Positions 1 to 9,437 of a DNA stretch of 64,000 nucleotides are shown here, piece by piece. Origin of the DNA: Burkholderiales bacterium (GTDB lineage Bacteria > Pseudomonadota > Gammaproteobacteria > Burkholderiales > Burkholderiaceae_C); NCBI GenBank assembly GCA_016000195.1, contig JAECRO010000010.1, positions 1 through 64,000 on the forward strand, in the 5' to 3' direction. Both the position numbers and the translations under genes were made by a program. Numbering within the stretch: position 1 is the first letter of the stretch; each line of letters starts with the position of its first letter. The notes beneath the pieces were generated by a model. It was not told the DNA's origin, searched no databases, and saw only the letters and a program-made list of their open reading frames with translations.

Positions 1-593
1 AGCAGCTGCTCCAGCGCCTGCGTGGCCATGGGGCCGCGCCAGATCATGGCCTCGTCCTTGTCAACCAGGAAGCCAATCGACATGACCTGCAGGCCGTAGT
101 TTTCCATCGGCTCCATGTTCTTGCCGTCGATGCTTTCGGGCCGGCCTTCGATGCCCATCATCATCGGCACGCTCGGGCCGTAGATGTCGGCGTCCAGCAG
201 GCCGACCGCCGCGCCTTCGGCGGCCAGGGCCAGCGCCAGGTTGACGGCGGTGGTGCTCTTGCCGACGCCGCCCTTGCCCGAGGCCACGGCGATGATGTTC
301 TTCACATTCGGCAGCAGCTGCACGCCGCGCTGCACGCTGTGGCTGGCGATTTTCACGGTCACGTTGACCGACACATTGCCCACGCCGGCGACGGTCTTGA
401 CGGCGGCAATCAGGCTTTTGCGCAGGCCGGCGATCTGGCTCTTGGCCGGGTAGCCGAGTTCGACATCGAAGGACACGTCGGCGCCGCTGATTTGCAGGTT
501 TTTCAGCGCACGGGCAGAAACAAAATCCTTGCCGGTGTTGGGGTCGGGCACGGTTTGCAGCGCGTTCAAAATTGCCTGTTGTTCTACAGCCAT
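1..593 (-). CDS. mrp: Mrp/ApbC family iron-sulfur carrier ATPase (3' end outside window)
   Basis: This is a P-loop NTPase of the Mrp/ApbC/NBP35 family, which binds and transfers Fe-S clusters to apoproteins in the cytoplasm. Read from 593, the protein begins MAVEQQAILNALQTV and runs off the window edge after about 197 residues. An N-terminal MIP18/DUF59 domain covers roughly residues 8-80. The deviant Walker A motif SGKGGVGKST lies at 105-114 and LLDADIYGPS follows, both typical of the family. The start at 593 is preceded by GGAG in the right place. The C-terminal CxxC motif expected in this family would lie beyond the edge and cannot be checked. The gene is divergent from metG, with a repeat Y copy between them. 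Confidence 0.93.
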   Translation of the reverse strand, partial: MAVEQQAILNALQTVPDPNTGKDFVSARALKNLQISGADVSFDVELGYPAKSQIAGLRKSLIAAVKTVAGVGNVSVNVTVKIASHSVQRGVQLLPNVKNIIAVASGKGGVGKSTTAVNLALALAAEGAAVGLLDADIYGPSVPMMMGIEGRPESIDGKNMEPMENYGLQVMSIGFLVDKDEAMIWRGPMATQALEQL

Positions 594-722
594 CGGGGAA
601 ATCTCCATGTAAGTCGGACAAGGCAGGCCGCTGCTTTTTCAGGAAAGTGCGCGGGCTGCCGGGGTTGACAGGGAGTCTAACGCCGCTGCCTTGGCCGTCG
701 TCCCGATGGGGGAATGCAAAGT

Positions 723-777
723 GCTATTTATTTAATAGCTGCTGAGGCACGCGCAGCATGCGCCAGCAGCCTATTTT
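723..777 (+). repeat. repeat Y copy 1, mrp-metG intergenic
   Basis: An AT-rich stem (CTATTTATTTAATAG) is followed by a second GC-rich inverted repeat (GCACGCGCAGCATGCGCC). This is the two-stem layout shared by all repeat Y copies in the window. It lies between the divergent genes mrp and metG. Confidence 0.7.
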
Positions 778-875
778 GCATATAAAACATCAGGACTCGG
801 GGTTGCGGGTGCATGTCAGGCCGGGGTGGCCCCTTAAAATCGAAAATCCGCCCTCCACCGCGAAAAGCCTTCTAT

Positions 876-3032
876 ATGACCCAGCGCCGCCTGTTTGTTA
901 CCACCGCCCTGCCCTACGCCAACGGCAATTTCCACATCGGCCACATCATGGAATACATCCAGGCCGACATCTGGGTGCGCTTTCAACGGATGCAGGGCAA
1001 CGCGGTGAACTTCGTCGGCGCCGACGACGCGCACGGCGCGCCCATCATGATTGCCGCTGAAAAAGCCGGCAAGACGCCGCAGCAGTTTGTGGCCGACATC
1101 GCCGCCGGCCGCAAGCCCTACCTGGACGGCTTTCACATCAGTTTTGACAACTGGAGTTCGACCGATTCGCCGGAAAACCATGAACTGGCGCGGCAAATTT
1201 ACCGCGACTTGCGCGACAACCCGCAAGGCTCGCTGATCGAAACCAAGACCGTCGAGCAGTTCTTCGACCCCGAGAAGAACATGTTCCTGCCCGACCGCTT
1301 CATCAAGGGCGAGTGCCCGAAATGCCACGCCAGGGACCAGTACGGCGACAACTGCGAAGTCTGCGGCGCGGTGTATGCGCCGACCGACCTGATCAACCCG
1401 TTCTCGGCCCTGTCGGGCGCGGTGCCGATGCTGAAAAGCTCGGAACACTTCTTTTTCAAGCTGTCGGACCCGCGCTGCGTGGCGTTTCTGGAAAGCTGGA
1501 CGCAGGACGGCAAACTGCAACCCGAAGTCGCCAACAAGGTCAAGGAATGGTTCAGCGTGCGCAACAACCCCGACGGCACGCAGAGCGAAGGTCTGGGCGA
1601 CTGGGACATTTCGCGCGACGCGCCGTACTTCGGCATCGAGATTCCCGACGCGCCGGGCAAATACTTTTACGTCTGGCTGGACGCGCCCATCGGCTACCTG
1701 GCATCGCTGAAAAACTGGTTTGACAAAGGCGGGCCGCAAGCGAGCTACGGCGAAACCCTGAGCTTTGACGAGTACATTGCCAAGGATTCACCCGTAGAGC
1801 AGTACCATTTCATCGGCAAGGACATCGTGACTTTTCACACGCTGTTCTGGCCCGCCACGCTGGAATTCAGCGGCCGCAAGACACCGAACAACGTCTTCGT
1901 CCACGGCTTTCTGACCGTCAACAACGGCGAAAAAATGAGCAAGAGCCGGGGCACCGGCCTGGACCCGCTCAGGTATTTGAGCCTGGGCATGAACCCCGAA
2001 TGGCTGCGCTACTACCTGGCCGCCAAGCTCAACGCCCGCAACGAGGACATCGACTTCAACGCCGACGACTTCATGGCGCGAGTCAACAGCGACTTGGTGG
2101 GCAAGTTCATCAACATTGCGAGCCGGGCGGCGGGCTTCATCAGCAAGCGCTTTGCGGGGCGGCTGGGCAAAGTGTCAAGTGACGGCGCGGCGCTGCTGGA
2201 CCGCCTGCGCGGCCAGTCGGGCGCGATCAGCCAGTTGTACGAAAGCCGCGAATACGCCAAAGCCCAGCGCGAAGTGATGCTGCTGGCCGATCAGGTCAAC
2301 GCCTACGTGGACCAGAACAAGCCGTGGGAGCTGGCCAGCCCCAAGAACCTGGAAAAGTTTGCCGCTCAGGGCATGGATGGCGCTGCCGTCGAACTGCGCC
2401 TGCACGACGTGTGCAGCGTCTGCATCGAGGCCTTCCGCCTGCTCACGCTGTACCTGAAACCCGTGCTGCCCGCGCTGGCCGCGCAGGTCGAAGCCTTTTT
2501 GAACACCGCGCCGCTGACCTTTGGCGACGCCGCCGCCAATCTGGGCAACGGCCATGTGATCGGCGACTACAAGCACCTCATGCAGCGCGTCGATGTCAAG
2601 CAGCTTGATGCCTTGTTTGAGCCGCCAGCGCAAGCGGAGCCTGCGCAGACAGCTATCGAAACAATAGCACCCGGCGGCGAGGACATCGCGCCCGTCATCA
2701 CCATTGACGACTTCGCCAAGGTCGATTTGCGCATCGCCAAAATCGTCAACTGCGAAGCCGTCGAAGGCTCGACCAAGCTGCTGCGCCTGACGCTGGACGC
2801 GGGCGAAGGCCGGATGCGCAATGTCTTCAGCGGCATTGCGTCCTGCTACCAGCCCGCCGACCTGATTGGCAAGCACACCGTGCTGGTCGCCAACCTCGCC
2901 CCGCGCAAGATGAAGTTCGGCATCAGCGAAGGCATGGTGCTGGCCGCCAGCCACGCCGACGAGAAAGCCCAGCCCGGCATCTACGTGCTGGAGCCGCTGC
3001 CGGGCGCGACGCCGGGCATGCGGATTCACTGA
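876..3032 (+). CDS. metG: methionyl-tRNA synthetase
   Basis: The enzyme charges tRNA-Met with methionine in the cytoplasm. The 718-residue protein has the class I signature HIGH at 20-23 and KMSKS at 353-357. A zinc knuckle is formed by C147, C150, C160 and C163. A C-terminal EMAP/Trbp111-like tRNA-binding domain starts near residue 608 ([16 protein letters not shown]). The ATG at 876 is chosen because [18 protein letters not shown] is the usual family N-terminus, although the frame stays open upstream to 813. The linker before the tRNA-binding domain (about residues 585-598) is encoded by a degenerate repeat Y copy. The length fits the long, dimeric form of MetRS. Confidence 0.97.
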   Translation: MTQRRLFVTTALPYANGNFHIGHIMEYIQADIWVRFQRMQGNAVNFVGADDAHGAPIMIAAEKAGKTPQQFVADIAAGRKPYLDGFHISFDNWSSTDSPENHELARQIYRDLRDNPQGSLIETKTVEQFFDPEKNMFLPDRFIKGECPKCHARDQYGDNCEVCGAVYAPTDLINPFSALSGAVPMLKSSEHFFFKLSDPRCVAFLESWTQDGKLQPEVANKVKEWFSVRNNPDGTQSEGLGDWDISRDAPYFGIEIPDAPGKYFYVWLDAPIGYLASLKNWFDKGGPQASYGETLSFDEYIAKDSPVEQYHFIGKDIVTFHTLFWPATLEFSGRKTPNNVFVHGFLTVNNGEKMSKSRGTGLDPLRYLSLGMNPEWLRYYLAAKLNARNEDIDFNADDFMARVNSDLVGKFINIASRAAGFISKRFAGRLGKVSSDGAALLDRLRGQSGAISQLYESREYAKAQREVMLLADQVNAYVDQNKPWELASPKNLEKFAAQGMDGAAVELRLHDVCSVCIEAFRLLTLYLKPVLPALAAQVEAFLNTAPLTFGDAAANLGNGHVIGDYKHLMQRVDVKQLDALFEPPAQAEPAQTAIETIAPGGEDIAPVITIDDFAKVDLRIAKIVNCEAVEGSTKLLRLTLDAGEGRMRNVFSGIASCYQPADLIGKHTVLVANLAPRKMKFGISEGMVLAASHADEKAQPGIYVLEPLPGATPGMRIH
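2630..2671 (-). repeat. repeat Y copy inside metG (linker)
   Basis: Read on the minus strand this begins GCTATTGTTTCGATAGCTG and continues with CTGCGCAGG...GCTTGCGC. It follows the repeat Y pattern with moderate divergence. It is in frame and encodes an Ala/Gln/Glu-rich linker between the anticodon-binding and tRNA-binding domains of MetRS. Confidence 0.55.
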
Positions 3033-3286
3033 CCCCAGCCCACAACCGGCCGACAGCCCGCCCGGACGGAGCCTGACCATGACGCCTTTGCCTGACTTTC
3101 GCACCCGCCTGGGCGCCCTGGCGCTCCTCGGCCTGGCGATGCGGTGCTGCCCGGCCCGGGCAACTAAAACGAAGCTGAAAAACCCGGCTTCGCCATGCCC
3201 GCCCGCGCGGGAATGACGCTGATTTTCCGGTTTCCGGGTCAATTTTCACGGCACGAAATACAGGCTCAAGCGCACAATTGGCGCTC

Positions 3287-4957
3287 ATGCACCTGCCTTT
3301 TCACTTCGCCCGGTTTCGCCCCCGCATGCTGTCGGCCATGGCCGGCTACAGCCGCGAACGCTTCTTCAAGGATGCGGGTTCGGGCCTGACGGTCGGCATC
3401 GTCGCCCTGCCGCTGGCCATGGCCTTTGCCATCGCCTCGGGGCTCAAGCCCGAAGCCGGCATCTGGACGGCCATCATTGCCGGCGCGCTGATCGCCTCGC
3501 TGGGCGGCTCGGCGGTGCAGATCGGCGGGCCGGCCGGCGCCTTCATCGTTATCGTGTACGGCATCATCGAACGCTACGGGCTGGCCAACCTCCTGATTTC
3601 AACCACCTGCGCCGGCGTGCTGCTGTTCCTGCTGGGGTTTTTCAGGCTCGGCACGCTGGTGCGCTATGTGCCGGTCAGCATCGTGGTGGGCTTTACCAAC
3701 GGCATTGCGGTGCTGATTGCGCTGTCGCAGATCAAGGACCTGCTGGGGCTGGACATCCCCAAGATGCCGGCCGATTTTTTCTCGCAGCTGCGGGCGATTG
3801 CCCGGCACATCGACACCCTGAACCTGTATGCGCTGGGCCTGGGGCTGGCCTGCGTGACCGGCCTGCTGGTCTGGCCGCTGCTGTTCGACACGCAAAGGCG
3901 CTATTCGAACGCGCTCACCAACCGGCTGATACGGCTGATCCAGGCCGGCGAAGGCCTGCAGCTCAAGCGCGCCACGCGCATTGTTACCCACATGCCGGGG
4001 CCGATTGTGGCGCTGCTCACGCTGACGGTGCTGGCCTATGCGCTGGACCTGCCGGTGGAAACCATAGGCACCCGCTTTGGCAGCATTCCGCGCAGCCTGC
4101 CCGGCTTTGAGTTTCCGGATTTCTCGTGGGACACGATGCGGCTGCTGGTGGCGCCGACCATCACGATTGCGCTGCTGGGCGCGGTCGAGTCGCTGCTCTG
4201 CGCGCGCGTGGCCGACCAGATTTCGGGCCTGCCGCGCCACGACCCGAACCAGGAGCTGATGGCCCAGGGCGTGGCCAATTTCGTCGTGCCGTTTTTCGGC
4301 GGCATGCCGGCCACCGGCACGATTGCGCGCACCGTAACCAATGTGCGGGCCGGCGCCACCTCGCCGGTGTCGGGGCTGGTGCATTGCGTCACGCTGGTCA
4401 CGGTGGTGCTGGTGGCCGCGCCGCTGGCGGTGCATGTGCCGCTGGCGGTGCTGGCCGGCATTTTGCTGTACGTCGCCTGGAACATGGGCGAATGGCGCGA
4501 ATTTGCCGAGCTGAAGCGCGCCAGCAGCCACTACCGGCTGATCATGCTGGGCACGTTCTTTTTGACGGTGGTGTTTGATTTGACGGTGGCGCTGCAGGTC
4601 GGCCTGCTGCTGGCCTGCGTGCTGTTCGTCAGGCGCATGAGTTCGCTGTTCCAGGTGGAGATGCTCTCGCACACGCAGGAGGAAGCCAGCTTTCGGCTGT
4701 ATGGCTCGCTCTTTTTTGGCGCCGTGGCCAAGATCGATCCGATTTTGAACGTGGTGGAAAGCGCCCCGCAGGGCCTGACGATACGCCTCGATGTGCAGTC
4801 GCTGCAGGTGCTGGACGCCTCGGGCCTGGATGTGCTGGAGCAGCTGCAAAAAGCGATTGTGTCGCGCGGCGGCCGGCTGGTGCTGGCCGGGCTCAATGCC
4901 CAGCCGCGCGAAGTCATGGAACGCACGGGCTTTTTGGCGCATGTTGAAACGCTATGA
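3287..4957 (+). CDS. SulP family anion transporter with STAS domain
   Basis: This is an inner-membrane transporter of the SulP (SLC26-like) family, which moves sulfate, bicarbonate or carboxylates. The 556-residue protein opens with the family segment LTVGIVALPLAMAFAIASG near residue 33. It carries the conserved GGMPATGTIARTVTNVRAG segment around residue 345 and about a dozen hydrophobic helices. The C-terminal STAS domain (about 440-556) has the VLDASGLDVL loop. The substrate cannot be told from sequence. ATG at 3287 is used; a TTG three codons upstream is possible. The stop codon falls at the edge of a repeat Y copy, which may serve as the transcript end. Confidence 0.92.
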   Translation: MHLPFHFARFRPRMLSAMAGYSRERFFKDAGSGLTVGIVALPLAMAFAIASGLKPEAGIWTAIIAGALIASLGGSAVQIGGPAGAFIVIVYGIIERYGLANLLISTTCAGVLLFLLGFFRLGTLVRYVPVSIVVGFTNGIAVLIALSQIKDLLGLDIPKMPADFFSQLRAIARHIDTLNLYALGLGLACVTGLLVWPLLFDTQRRYSNALTNRLIRLIQAGEGLQLKRATRIVTHMPGPIVALLTLTVLAYALDLPVETIGTRFGSIPRSLPGFEFPDFSWDTMRLLVAPTITIALLGAVESLLCARVADQISGLPRHDPNQELMAQGVANFVVPFFGGMPATGTIARTVTNVRAGATSPVSGLVHCVTLVTVVLVAAPLAVHVPLAVLAGILLYVAWNMGEWREFAELKRASSHYRLIMLGTFFLTVVFDLTVALQVGLLLACVLFVRRMSSLFQVEMLSHTQEEASFRLYGSLFFGAVAKIDPILNVVESAPQGLTIRLDVQSLQVLDASGLDVLEQLQKAIVSRGGRLVLAGLNAQPREVMERTGFLAHVETL

Positions 4958-5004
4958 AATAGATAGCTTACTGCGCCCGCCCGCCGTGCGCAAAAGCCTC
5001 ATTT
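4951..5004 (+). repeat. repeat Y copy, between SulP gene and lipoprotein gene
   Basis: It begins GCTATGAAATAGATAGCTTA and continues with CTGCGCCCGCC...GTGCGCAAAAGCC. The stop codon of the SulP gene is the TGA inside its first stem. It lies between convergent genes. Confidence 0.75.
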
Positions 5005-5023
5005 CATTCGCATATTGCAAGCA

Positions 5024-5536
5024 TCAGCGCCGGGGATTCACACTCTCCTCGTCCACCGACCCCGTGCGCAGCACACGCAAGTCGGCATCAAACACCACAG
5101 TAAAAATCATCGCCGTGGACGGCGGGTTCAGGTAGCGCCAATCGTAATGCGTTTCGCGCTTGAGGGCATAAGTCGTGACCTTCATCGGCTTGCCCAGCAT
5201 CTTGCGCACCTGCTCCATCGACATGCCCGGCAGCACTTTGGCAAAGTTCTGCGGCGCAAGCACCTGCCGCAGTGCGCTCATCTTGCCGTCCGGCGCGATG
5301 GTGATCATGTAGTTGACCTGGCCTGCGGGCTGGCGGTTGTACTCCAGCGTGCGGGCGCCGGGCTCGGCGGCTGCGCCCGGCATGGGCAGCGAAGCCATGT
5401 CCCGCGCGTCCCAGATTTTTTCGGGCTCGCCAAAGCGCGCGCGCACATCGGCCTCGGTGGCCACGCCCTCTTCCAGCTCGTTGATGCGCTGCTGGTCGCA
5501 GCCGGCCAGCCCCAGGATGAACGACAGCAGACCCAT
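5024..5536 (-). CDS. BamE/SmpA-like outer-membrane lipoprotein
   Basis: This is a predicted 170-residue lipoprotein. The start at 5536 gives MGLLSFILGLAGCDQQ, a short signal peptide with lipobox LAGC, and has a good AAGGAAGG ribosome site. The mature part contains two repeats of the SmpA/BamE type: ELEEGVATEADVRARFGEPE and, later, GMSMEQVRKMLGKPMK. The motif of a few residues followed by a G-x-P turn is typical of BamE-fold proteins. These usually aid outer-membrane assembly or bind envelope partners. A longer reading to 5686 lacks a sensible signal peptide. It is probably a paralogue rather than BamE itself, since BamE is normally shorter and near other genes. Confidence 0.75.
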   Translation of the reverse strand: MGLLSFILGLAGCDQQRINELEEGVATEADVRARFGEPEKIWDARDMASLPMPGAAAEPGARTLEYNRQPAGQVNYMITIAPDGKMSALRQVLAPQNFAKVLPGMSMEQVRKMLGKPMKVTTYALKRETHYDWRYLNPPSTAMIFTVVFDADLRVLRTGSVDEESVNPRR

Positions 5537-5678
5537 GCACAGCACCTTCCTTGTTGAAACGACTGGCCCGGCAGGCGAGGGAAAGCCCGCTGGAGCAGGC
5601 GAGGGAAAACGAAATAATGAAGGCAAGGCAGACCCCCGGTAAAATCCCGCAACTATACGTTTTAGGCCATCCAGCACC

Positions 5679-5897
5679 ATGTCCATTTTTCGCCGCCCCG
5701 ACTACACCTCTGAAATCACCTCGTTCATCGACGGCCTCAAGGCGAAGAAGCCCACACTCGAAGCCGAGCAGCGCGCCGGCCGCGCCATCTGGTGGGACAA
5801 GAACCTGAACCTGGCGGACCAGGCCGAGTATGGCGAAGCCCGCGTGGCGCAACAGCCCTACGTCTATGGCACGAGCACTCATCCGAACGGAAATTAA
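5679..5897 (+). CDS. DUF3460 family small protein
   Basis: This 72-residue protein begins MSIFRRPDYTSEITSFIDG and contains WWDKNLNLADQAEYGEARV. The pattern matches the DUF3460 family, a small betaproteobacterial protein of unknown function. It lies just upstream of scpA, where this family is often found. No membrane segment or signal peptide is visible. Role unknown. Confidence 0.85.
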   Translation: MSIFRRPDYTSEITSFIDGLKAKKPTLEAEQRAGRAIWWDKNLNLADQAEYGEARVAQQPYVYGTSTHPNGN

Positions 5898-5964
5898 GCA
5901 AGAAATGGGCTTGCAGCCGGCAGGGTGCCGGCGCAGGCAGCTCTGTTTTTTATAGCAGAAACCT

Positions 5965-6073
5965 GTTTCAACCCACGCCTCTTGCGGGGCGAATTTGGAA
6001 GAGATTACCCCTCTCCCAAATAAATTCTATCCTCCTGAAGGAGGAGGTTTCAAACCGGAGTCAGTCATTGATG
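5965..6073 (+). repeat. repeat X copy A, 5' end of scpA
   Basis: This 109-bp element starts GTTTCAACCCACGCC and ends GGTTTCAAACCGGAG plus TCAGTCATTGATG. It contains two hairpins: CGCCTCTTGCGGGGCG and CCTCCTGAAGGAGG. Three more copies occur at 14392-14500, 47015-47123 and 48864-48981. Its internal frame (NLEEITPLPNKFYPPEGG) is continuous with scpA. Confidence 0.9.
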
Positions 6074-6099
6074 AACTGATCAATCCCGCTGCTGCCTTG

Positions 6100-6975
6100 A
6101 TGCCACCGAACTCACTTCCCCTGCAGGAACTTCCCTCCCCCGGCGCGCAAGCCCTGCCCGCAGGCGCCAGCCTGGACCTGCCGGGGCTGATCGACCCGGT
6201 CGCACTGGCCCGGCTCTACGGCGAGCCGATGTTCGCCATGCCCAAGGACTTGTACATCCCGCCGGACGCGCTGAAGGTGTTCCTCGAAGCCTTCGAAGGC
6301 CCGCTGGACCTGCTGCTCTACCTGATCCGCAAGCAGAATTTCAACATTCTCGACATTCCGATGGCGGCGGTCACGCGGCAATACCTGGCTTACGTCGATG
6401 AAATCCGCGCCACCAACCTGGAGCTGGCGGCCGAATACCTCCTGATGGCCGCGATGCTGATCGAGATCAAGTCGCGCATGCTGCTGCCGCCCAAAAAACA
6501 GGATTCCAGCCAGGAGGCCGAAGACCCGCGCGCCGAGCTGGTGCGCCGCCTGCTCGAATACGAAAAAATCAAGCTGGCCGCCCACAAGCTCAATACCATG
6601 CCGCAGCTGGGCCGCGACTTTCTGGCCGCGCGGGTGCATGTGGAGCAATCCACGCAGCCGCGCCTGCCCGATGTCACGCTGATCGAGCTGCAGGAAGCCT
6701 GGCAAAGCATCGTCCGCCGCGCAAAACTGGTCCAGCACCACGTCATCAGCCGCGAGGAACTCTCGGTGCGCGAGCACATGGGCATCGTGCTGCGCCGGCT
6801 GCAGGGCCGCAAGTTCCTGGAGTTCGAGGAGCTGTTCGATGCGCCCGGCGGCGTGCCGGTGCTGGTCGTCACCTTCATCGCGCTGCTGGAGCTGGCCAAG
6901 GAATGCCTGTTAGAGATCACCCAGGCCGAATCATTCGCGCCGATTTATGTCCGGCTGGCCTACACGCCGGCCTGA
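6100..6975 (+). CDS. scpA: segregation and condensation protein A
   Basis: ScpA is the kleisin subunit that bridges SMC heads in the bacterial condensin complex and acts in chromosome segregation. The core signature FLEAFEGPLDLLLYLIRKQN lies about 80 residues after the ATG at 6100, followed by AAEYLLMAAMLIEIKSRMLLP. The C-terminal winged-helix region (FEELFD...VVTFIALLELAKE) is complete. The true start is uncertain. The frame stays open upstream through repeat X copy A to 5956, and a TTG at 5995 would give a 326-residue protein whose first 25 residues come from the repeat. The ATG at 6100 gives 291 residues but has no clear ribosome site. scpB is not in the window. Confidence 0.9.
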   Translation: MPPNSLPLQELPSPGAQALPAGASLDLPGLIDPVALARLYGEPMFAMPKDLYIPPDALKVFLEAFEGPLDLLLYLIRKQNFNILDIPMAAVTRQYLAYVDEIRATNLELAAEYLLMAAMLIEIKSRMLLPPKKQDSSQEAEDPRAELVRRLLEYEKIKLAAHKLNTMPQLGRDFLAARVHVEQSTQPRLPDVTLIELQEAWQSIVRRAKLVQHHVISREELSVREHMGIVLRRLQGRKFLEFEELFDAPGGVPVLVVTFIALLELAKECLLEITQAESFAPIYVRLAYTPA

Positions 6976-7002
6976 ATTCTTTTTTTTCATCCTTTTTTAC
7001 CC

Positions 7003-8586
7003 ATGACCATGCCCCACGATTTTGATGTCCTGATTGTCGGCAGCGGCCTGGCCGGCCTGTCCGCCGCGCTGCACCTGGCGCCCACGCACCGCGTGGCCGT
7101 AATCACCAAACGCAGCATCAGCGACGGCTCCAGCGGCTGGGCGCAGGGCGGCATTGCGGCCGTGCTGGCCGAGGGCGACAGCTTCGCCGCGCACATCGAG
7201 GACACCCTGGTGGCCGGCGCCGGCCTGTGCGACCTGGCCACCACGCGCTTCGTGGTCGAGAACGCGCCCGCCTCGATTGGCTGGCTGCGCGCGCTGGGCG
7301 TGCCGTTTTCGCTCGAAGGCGAGCAGCTGCACCTGACGCGCGAAGGCGGCCACGGCGCGCGCCGCATCGCCCACGTCACCGACGCCACCGGCGCAGCCGT
7401 GCAGCGCACGCTGATCGACGTGGTGCGGGCCACGCCCGGCATCACGGTGTTTGAAGACCATACGCTGGTCGATGTGATCACCTCGCGCAAGCTGGGCTTG
7501 CCCGGCCCGCAGCGCTGCCTGGGCCTGTACGCGCTGGACGAGACGACCGACGAGGTGCTGACCTTTCGCGCGCCGCAGACCATCCTGGCCACGGGCGGCG
7601 CGGGCAAGGTGTATCTCTACACCACGAATCCCGACACCGCCACCGGCGACGGCATCGCGGCGGCCTGGCGCGCCGGCTGCCGCGTCTCCAACCTCGAATT
7701 CATCCAGTTCCACCCCACCTGCCTGTACCACCCGCTGGCCAAGTCCTACCTGATCAGCGAAGCGGTGCGCGGCGAAGGCGGGCGGCTCTTGCTGCCCGAC
7801 GGCACGCGCTTCATGCTGGACCACGACGTGCGCGCCGAACTGGCGCCGCGCGACGTGGTGGCCCGGGCCATCGACTACGAGATGAAAAAGCGCGGCCTGG
7901 ACTGCGTGTACCTCGACATCTCGCACCAGAGCCCGGAGTTTTTGCACGAGCACTTTCCCAACATCCTGGCGCGCTGCGCCGAGCTGGGCATCGACATCAC
8001 GACCCAGCCGATTCCGGTGGTGCCGGCCGCGCACTACACCTGCGGCGGCGTGCTGACCGACCTGGCCGGCCGCACCGACGTGCCGGGGCTGTTCGCCGTG
8101 GGCGAGACCGCCTGCACCGGACTGCACGGCGCCAACCGGCTGGCGAGCAACTCGCTGCTCGAATGCATGGTGTTCGCGCGCGCCGCCGCCCAGGTCATCG
8201 CCGCCGCGCCGGCCGTAGCGCTGCCCGATCTGCCGCAATGGGACGACAGCCGCGTCACCGACGCCGACGAGGCGGTGGTGATCTCGCACAACTGGGACGA
8301 GCTGCGCCGCTTCATGTGGGACTACGTGGGCATCGTGCGCACCAACAAGCGGCTGGAGCGCGCCGCGCACCGCATCACGCTGCTGCAGGCCGAGATCAAC
8401 GAGTTCTACGCGCACTTCCACGTCACGCGCGACCTGCTGGAGCTGCGCAACCTGGTGCAGGTGGCCGAACTGATCGTGCGCTCGGCCCAGCTGCGCCGCG
8501 AAAGCCGGGGCCTGCATTTCAGCCGCGACTACCCGGAACTGGCGGCGCCGGCGGCGGCGACCATTTTGGTGCCGCCGGTGGCCTGA
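7003..8586 (+). CDS. nadB: L-aspartate oxidase
   Basis: NadB oxidises L-aspartate to iminoaspartate, the first step of NAD synthesis, using FAD in the cytoplasm. The 527-residue protein has an N-terminal dinucleotide motif [15 protein letters not shown] and the [13 protein letters not shown] segment. It also has the FAD-contact region [19 protein letters not shown] and a C-terminal helical domain of the succinate dehydrogenase/fumarate reductase flavoprotein family. nadA and nadC lie 4-6 kb away on the other strand, so the window holds the whole de novo quinolinate pathway, though not as one operon. Confidence 0.96.
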   Translation: MTMPHDFDVLIVGSGLAGLSAALHLAPTHRVAVITKRSISDGSSGWAQGGIAAVLAEGDSFAAHIEDTLVAGAGLCDLATTRFVVENAPASIGWLRALGVPFSLEGEQLHLTREGGHGARRIAHVTDATGAAVQRTLIDVVRATPGITVFEDHTLVDVITSRKLGLPGPQRCLGLYALDETTDEVLTFRAPQTILATGGAGKVYLYTTNPDTATGDGIAAAWRAGCRVSNLEFIQFHPTCLYHPLAKSYLISEAVRGEGGRLLLPDGTRFMLDHDVRAELAPRDVVARAIDYEMKKRGLDCVYLDISHQSPEFLHEHFPNILARCAELGIDITTQPIPVVPAAHYTCGGVLTDLAGRTDVPGLFAVGETACTGLHGANRLASNSLLECMVFARAAAQVIAAAPAVALPDLPQWDDSRVTDADEAVVISHNWDELRRFMWDYVGIVRTNKRLERAAHRITLLQAEINEFYAHFHVTRDLLELRNLVQVAELIVRSAQLRRESRGLHFSRDYPELAAPAAATILVPPVA

Positions 8587-8620
8587 GTGCGGCGCCTGAC
8601 CCGATTTTATGGATGAAATC

Positions 8621-8670
8621 GGCCTTCTGCGCACGCCAGTCATGCGCAAGCAGCTCCTCTTTTAATAGCA
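8621..8670 (-). repeat. repeat Y copy, nadB-DTW gene intergenic
   Basis: On the minus strand it reads GCTATTAAAAGAGGAGCTG followed by CTTGCGCATGACTGGCGTGCGCAGAAGGCC as two stems. It lies between two genes transcribed in the same direction. Confidence 0.7.
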
Positions 8671-8688
8671 GTCAGACTACATTCCGCC

Positions 8689-9318
8689 ATGACGCAACCC
8701 TTTCCGGCCAAACGCCCGGCTTGCGCCACCTGCCTGCGCCCGCAAAGCGCCTGCATCTGCCAGTGGATCGCGCCCGTGGCGCATGAAGTCGAGGTGCTGA
8801 TCCTGCAGCATCCGCTGGAAGTCAGCAACGCCAAGGGCAGCGCGCGGCTGCTGCACCTGAGCCTGCCGCGCAGCCGGCTGGTGACGGGCGAAGTGTTCGA
8901 CCTGCCGGCCCTGCTGGGCGCGCCGCCCGGATCCGGCCCCGCCAGGCAGTCGATCCTGCTGTACCCGGACACGCCGCAGGACCAGGCGCCAGACCTGTCG
9001 CCGCCGCCCCGGCTGGCGCCCGCGCTGCTGCGCGAGCCGTCGCAACTGCGCCTGATCGTGCTGGACGGCACCTGGCGCAAGAGCCGCAAGATGCTCTACC
9101 GCAACCCGCTCCTGCAGCAACTGCCGCGCCTGTCGCTGCAGGACATGCCGGCGTCGCACTACCTGATCCGCAAGGCGCACCGGCCCGACCAGCTGTCCAC
9201 GCTGGAGGCGACTTGCGCCGCGCTGGCGCAACTGGAAGGCGGCGCGGAACGCTTCGAGCCTTTGCTGGCGGCGTTTGACGGCTTTGTGGCGCAGCAGCTG
9301 GGCTATCGGGCAGGGTAG
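8689..9318 (+). CDS. DTW-domain tRNA-uridine aminocarboxypropyltransferase
   Basis: This 209-residue protein has the family layout. An N-terminal zinc-type cysteine cluster reads CATCLRPQSACIC, followed by VEVLILQHPLE and the namesake motif LDGTWRKSRKML. The DTW family (E. coli TapT/YfiP) adds an aminocarboxypropyl group from SAM to uridine 47 of tRNA. Here the D-x-T-W core reads DGTW, as in that group. No operon partner is evident. Confidence 0.88.
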   Translation: MTQPFPAKRPACATCLRPQSACICQWIAPVAHEVEVLILQHPLEVSNAKGSARLLHLSLPRSRLVTGEVFDLPALLGAPPGSGPARQSILLYPDTPQDQAPDLSPPPRLAPALLREPSQLRLIVLDGTWRKSRKMLYRNPLLQQLPRLSLQDMPASHYLIRKAHRPDQLSTLEATCAALAQLEGGAERFEPLLAAFDGFVAQQLGYRAG

Positions 9319-9437
9319 TTTCGGATGCTCTATGGCATGGATGAGCGCCCGCTTCGCAGCGGGAGCAGTCATTCATCCTTGCTACTTGAACTACTGAGTT
9401 CGGCCAGGAGCGGACGTCTAGATGGCCGCACTGCGGC

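Noticed and set aside
3079-3216. 45-residue frame with a hydrophobic start (MTPLPDFRTRLGALALLGLA) between metG and the SulP gene
   Set aside because: No ribosome site of note and no family; left as unsupported intergenic sequence.
3599-4942. 447-residue minus-strand frame inside the SulP gene
   Set aside because: His/Gln/Arg-rich antisense shadow of a GC-rich gene. The plus-strand frame has clear family motifs.
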